64,000 bases of DNA from Billgrantia montanilacus. Lineage in GTDB: Bacteria; Pseudomonadota; Gammaproteobacteria; Pseudomonadales; Halomonadaceae. Shown in pieces: positions 62,057 to 64,000 of the stretch. A program made the position numbers and the translations under genes. The stretch is from NCBI RefSeq assembly GCF_003336675.1, contig NZ_QPII01000013.1, positions 62,568-126,567 on the forward strand, in the 5' to 3' direction. A model generated the notes under the pieces. The model did not search any database, had not been told where the DNA came from, and worked only from the letters and a program-made list of their open reading frames with translations. The stretch's first letter is position 1. Each line of letters opens with the position of its first letter.

Positions 62057-64000
62057 GTGACCACGCACCGACACACGCAAGAGATAGGTTTGCCCGCAGG
62101 CGACGACAAGCTTCGTGGCCTGCTGGCGAAATTCGACGAGGCGATCGCCCTGCTCGCAGAAGCGCGCGCGTTCACCAAACCAACGAAGCTGCCCCGCGTG
62201 CTGGATACCGCACGTCGGGTGCTGCTTCAGGAGGGGGGCGCCGCAGAAGTGGAGGCCCGCTCCCAGGCACTGGAGGAAGCCGGTGTCTTCGCCGGCTCCG
62301 ATTGGGAAACGCCGCAGTACCTGCTGCCCTCCCTGACCACCCATGCCCTCAAGAGCGCCGATCCCAACATGGTGGTGATCGAGTCGCTGAGCGAACTGCG
62401 CCTGGTGGCGGTGGCCAAGGATGAATACCTCCACCCGCTGATATCCGCAGAACAGGCCCACCACTACTTGACGCAGGTGCTGGCGCTCAATCTCTGGCTG
62501 CTGTTCAGCACGCCGAGCGAAGCCGAGCGCGAGACCCAAGGCAGGCTGGCACAGATACCACGCCACCTGTTTCGTCACCTGGCCGATCGAATCGGCTATG
62601 AACACATCATCGACAAGCTGATCGAGGAGATCTGGCGCATCCTCCAGCAGCGCCCGATCCAGGTCGATTCGGTCAAGCAGATGATCACCCAGATCGCCAT
62701 CTGTCAGTCCGACCCGACGATCGACCTGGGCATCAGTGGGCAGGGCGCCGACCGCCTGGTCAGTTCCCTGTACGGCCCCACCCAGGCGTGTCGCGAGGAT
62801 CCCGGCGTGGAGATCTACCGTGAGCGGCTCTCCAGCATGGACAGCTCGGCGCTGCAGAGCGAGGCCACCGGCTTTGCCCGCGCCATGCACGATACCGGCT
62901 TGGCTTCGGCCTACCATCCGGTGCTGCTACGCCACCTGCTCGATCACGGCGATCATCTGGTGGCCGAAGCGCTGGGCCTCTCCTCGACCGGTCGGGACTG
63001 CCTGCTCTGTTATCGCGAACTGGTGCATGCGCTGATCCGCGGCGCGGTACACCCGGCGACCCCCCAGTCGGTCTATGGCCTTGCGCTGATGCTGGAGCGC
63101 GGCATTCTCTATCAACCCCCAGTGGCTCCGGCCATGTGGCGCCAGCTAGGACTCTCGCTCTCCGACTGGTCCAAGGCACGGATCGAGCTGGCCTATGGCG
63201 ACGTGGTCTCGCCACGAGCAAGGCTGCTCGAGGGAGTGCTTTGCATGCTGGGCCTACCGCTGGGTGTAGGCCAGGGCAACAACCCCACCTGCCAGTCGGC
63301 GCGCGCCCTGTCGATGTGGGCCTACAACGACCCGGACTACCTGCTGCAGATGGTCGCCTGGGCCGCCCGTGACGACGAGATCATCATGCACTTCGAAGGC
63401 ATGCCCCTCTCCTCCATGGCCAGCCTGGAAGGGGTCGCCAAGGAGCTGCCGGTCGACCTCGACCCGGTCTCCCTGCTGGTGGTACCACACCTGGATCGCA
63501 TCTACGCCGAGATGGGCCGCCGCTGTATCGGGCGCGAGGGGGACCCCCACCGCTGGGTCAACCCCGAGTTTCACGGCTGGTGGTCCGGCCGCGGCTTTCG
63601 CATCAACGTCGATGTGGCAACGGGGCAGCTCCAAGACCTGGATGCCTTCCTGCGTCACTTCTATGCCAGCTACCACCCCTACTACAACGGCAACCAGCCG
63701 CTGATCCATCCTCAGCCTGCCGGCATTGCCGTGACCGACAGCGCCGCGCGCTTCATCGGCTGGCACGCCATTACGGTGCTGCGTGTCACGCTGGATCCCA
63801 GTGATATCATGCGGGTCTACTTCTACAACCCCAACAACGACAGCGGCCAGGATTGGGGCGATGGCATCAAGGTCAGCACCGCCGGCAATGGCGAACGCTT
63901 CGGCGAGGCGTCGCTGCCTTTCGAACAGTTCGCCTCCCGCCTGTATATCTTCCACTACGATCCGCTCGAGCGCGGTGAGCTGACCAAGATTACCCAGGAA
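62057..64000 (+). CDS. large protein of unknown function, partner of the ATP-grasp enzyme (3' end outside window)
   Basis: The frame is open for 648 codons from GTG 62057 (ribosome site AAGAGGAG) to the end of the window. The N-terminal 380 residues are helical with no recognised domain. The last 250 contain, in order, GQGNNPTCQSARALSMW, GWHAITVLRV and FYNPNNDSGQDWG. This spacing of a Cys at a helix start, a His before a strand, and an Asn/Asp in a turn resembles papain-fold peptidases or transglutaminase-like enzymes. The call is inference; no family was recognised by name. Confidence 0.6.
   Translation, partial: MTTHRHTQEIGLPAGDDKLRGLLAKFDEAIALLAEARAFTKPTKLPRVLDTARRVLLQEGGAAEVEARSQALEEAGVFAGSDWETPQYLLPSLTTHALKSADPNMVVIESLSELRLVAVAKDEYLHPLISAEQAHHYLTQVLALNLWLLFSTPSEAERETQGRLAQIPRHLFRHLADRIGYEHIIDKLIEEIWRILQQRPIQVDSVKQMITQIAICQSDPTIDLGISGQGADRLVSSLYGPTQACREDPGVEIYRERLSSMDSSALQSEATGFARAMHDTGLASAYHPVLLRHLLDHGDHLVAEALGLSSTGRDCLLCYRELVHALIRGAVHPATPQSVYGLALMLERGILYQPPVAPAMWRQLGLSLSDWSKARIELAYGDVVSPRARLLEGVLCMLGLPLGVGQGNNPTCQSARALSMWAYNDPDYLLQMVAWAARDDEIIMHFEGMPLSSMASLEGVAKELPVDLDPVSLLVVPHLDRIYAEMGRRCIGREGDPHRWVNPEFHGWWSGRGFRINVDVATGQLQDLDAFLRHFYASYHPYYNGNQPLIHPQPAGIAVTDSAARFIGWHAITVLRVTLDPSDIMRVYFYNPNNDSGQDWGDGIKVSTAGNGERFGEASLPFEQFASRLYIFHYDPLERGELTKITQE

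Overview
The window looks like chromosomal DNA of a GC-rich gammaproteobacterium, most likely a Halomonas-type (Halomonadaceae) organism. This is inferred from the acidic, Asp/Glu-rich proteins, an HsbRA-type switch pair, the ycgN-ycgL-rnd and recR-ybaB-dnaX gene orders, a PsrA-like operator, and general similarity of the proteins to that family. No rRNA or tRNA gene was seen. One RNA gene is clear, the 4.5S SRP RNA near 60.5 kb.

Region 1 (1-6.4 kb) is an acyl-CoA catabolism cluster: the start of an acyl-CoA dehydrogenase behind two PsrA-like boxes, an OhrR/MarR-type regulator, an SDR dehydrogenase, an acyl-CoA synthetase, a TetR regulator, a thiolase and an alpha/beta hydrolase. A shared motif upstream of the synthetase and of tetR marks a probable TetR regulon. 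A 147-bp MITE-like element closes the region.

Region 2 (6.6-8.0 kb) holds fetBA. Region 3 (8.1-21.6 kb) is an arsenic island and the most notable part of the window. It carries an ACR3 arsenite pump, a CC/Se-motif protein, an MFS carrier, an ArsP-like permease with a small thioredoxin-like protein, an orphan gene, and an operon that reads as arxB'-arxA-arxB-arxC-arxD (anaerobic-type arsenite oxidase, molybdopterin family) followed by an FKBP. On the other strand lie arsC, a decayed arsJ fragment and arsR. Four AT-rich inverted repeats of one pattern sit upstream of acr3, arsP, arxB' and arsC, suggesting a single ArsR regulon. In this reading arsenite is oxidised in the periplasm by ArxAB, electrons enter the quinone pool through ArxC, and arsenate that enters the cell is reduced by ArsC and exported by ACR3. 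The phosphate transporter pstSCAB, with a Pho box, follows directly (21.7-26.1 kb).

Region 4 (26.2-48.8 kb) is mostly core genome: a Bcr/CflA exporter, transaldolase, an HsbR/HsbA-like phosphatase/anti-anti-sigma pair, mlaA, a KAS III, hrpA, fadD, a class II amidotransferase, a vWA membrane protein, an oligopeptidase B, ycgN, ycgL, rnd, recR, ybaB and dnaX.

Region 5 (49-59.7 kb) is a catabolic cluster: an iron alcohol dehydrogenase, a LysR regulator, and a probable operon of class III aminotransferase, two-subunit CoA transferase, M20 deacylase, thiolase and a polar amino-acid ABC transporter. The order suggests breakdown of an N-acylated beta-amino acid to acyl-CoAs. Region 6 (59.8-64 kb) has a small unknown gene, the SRP RNA, and a two-gene operon of an ATP-grasp enzyme and a large unknown protein with a papain-like C/H/N pattern that runs off the window.
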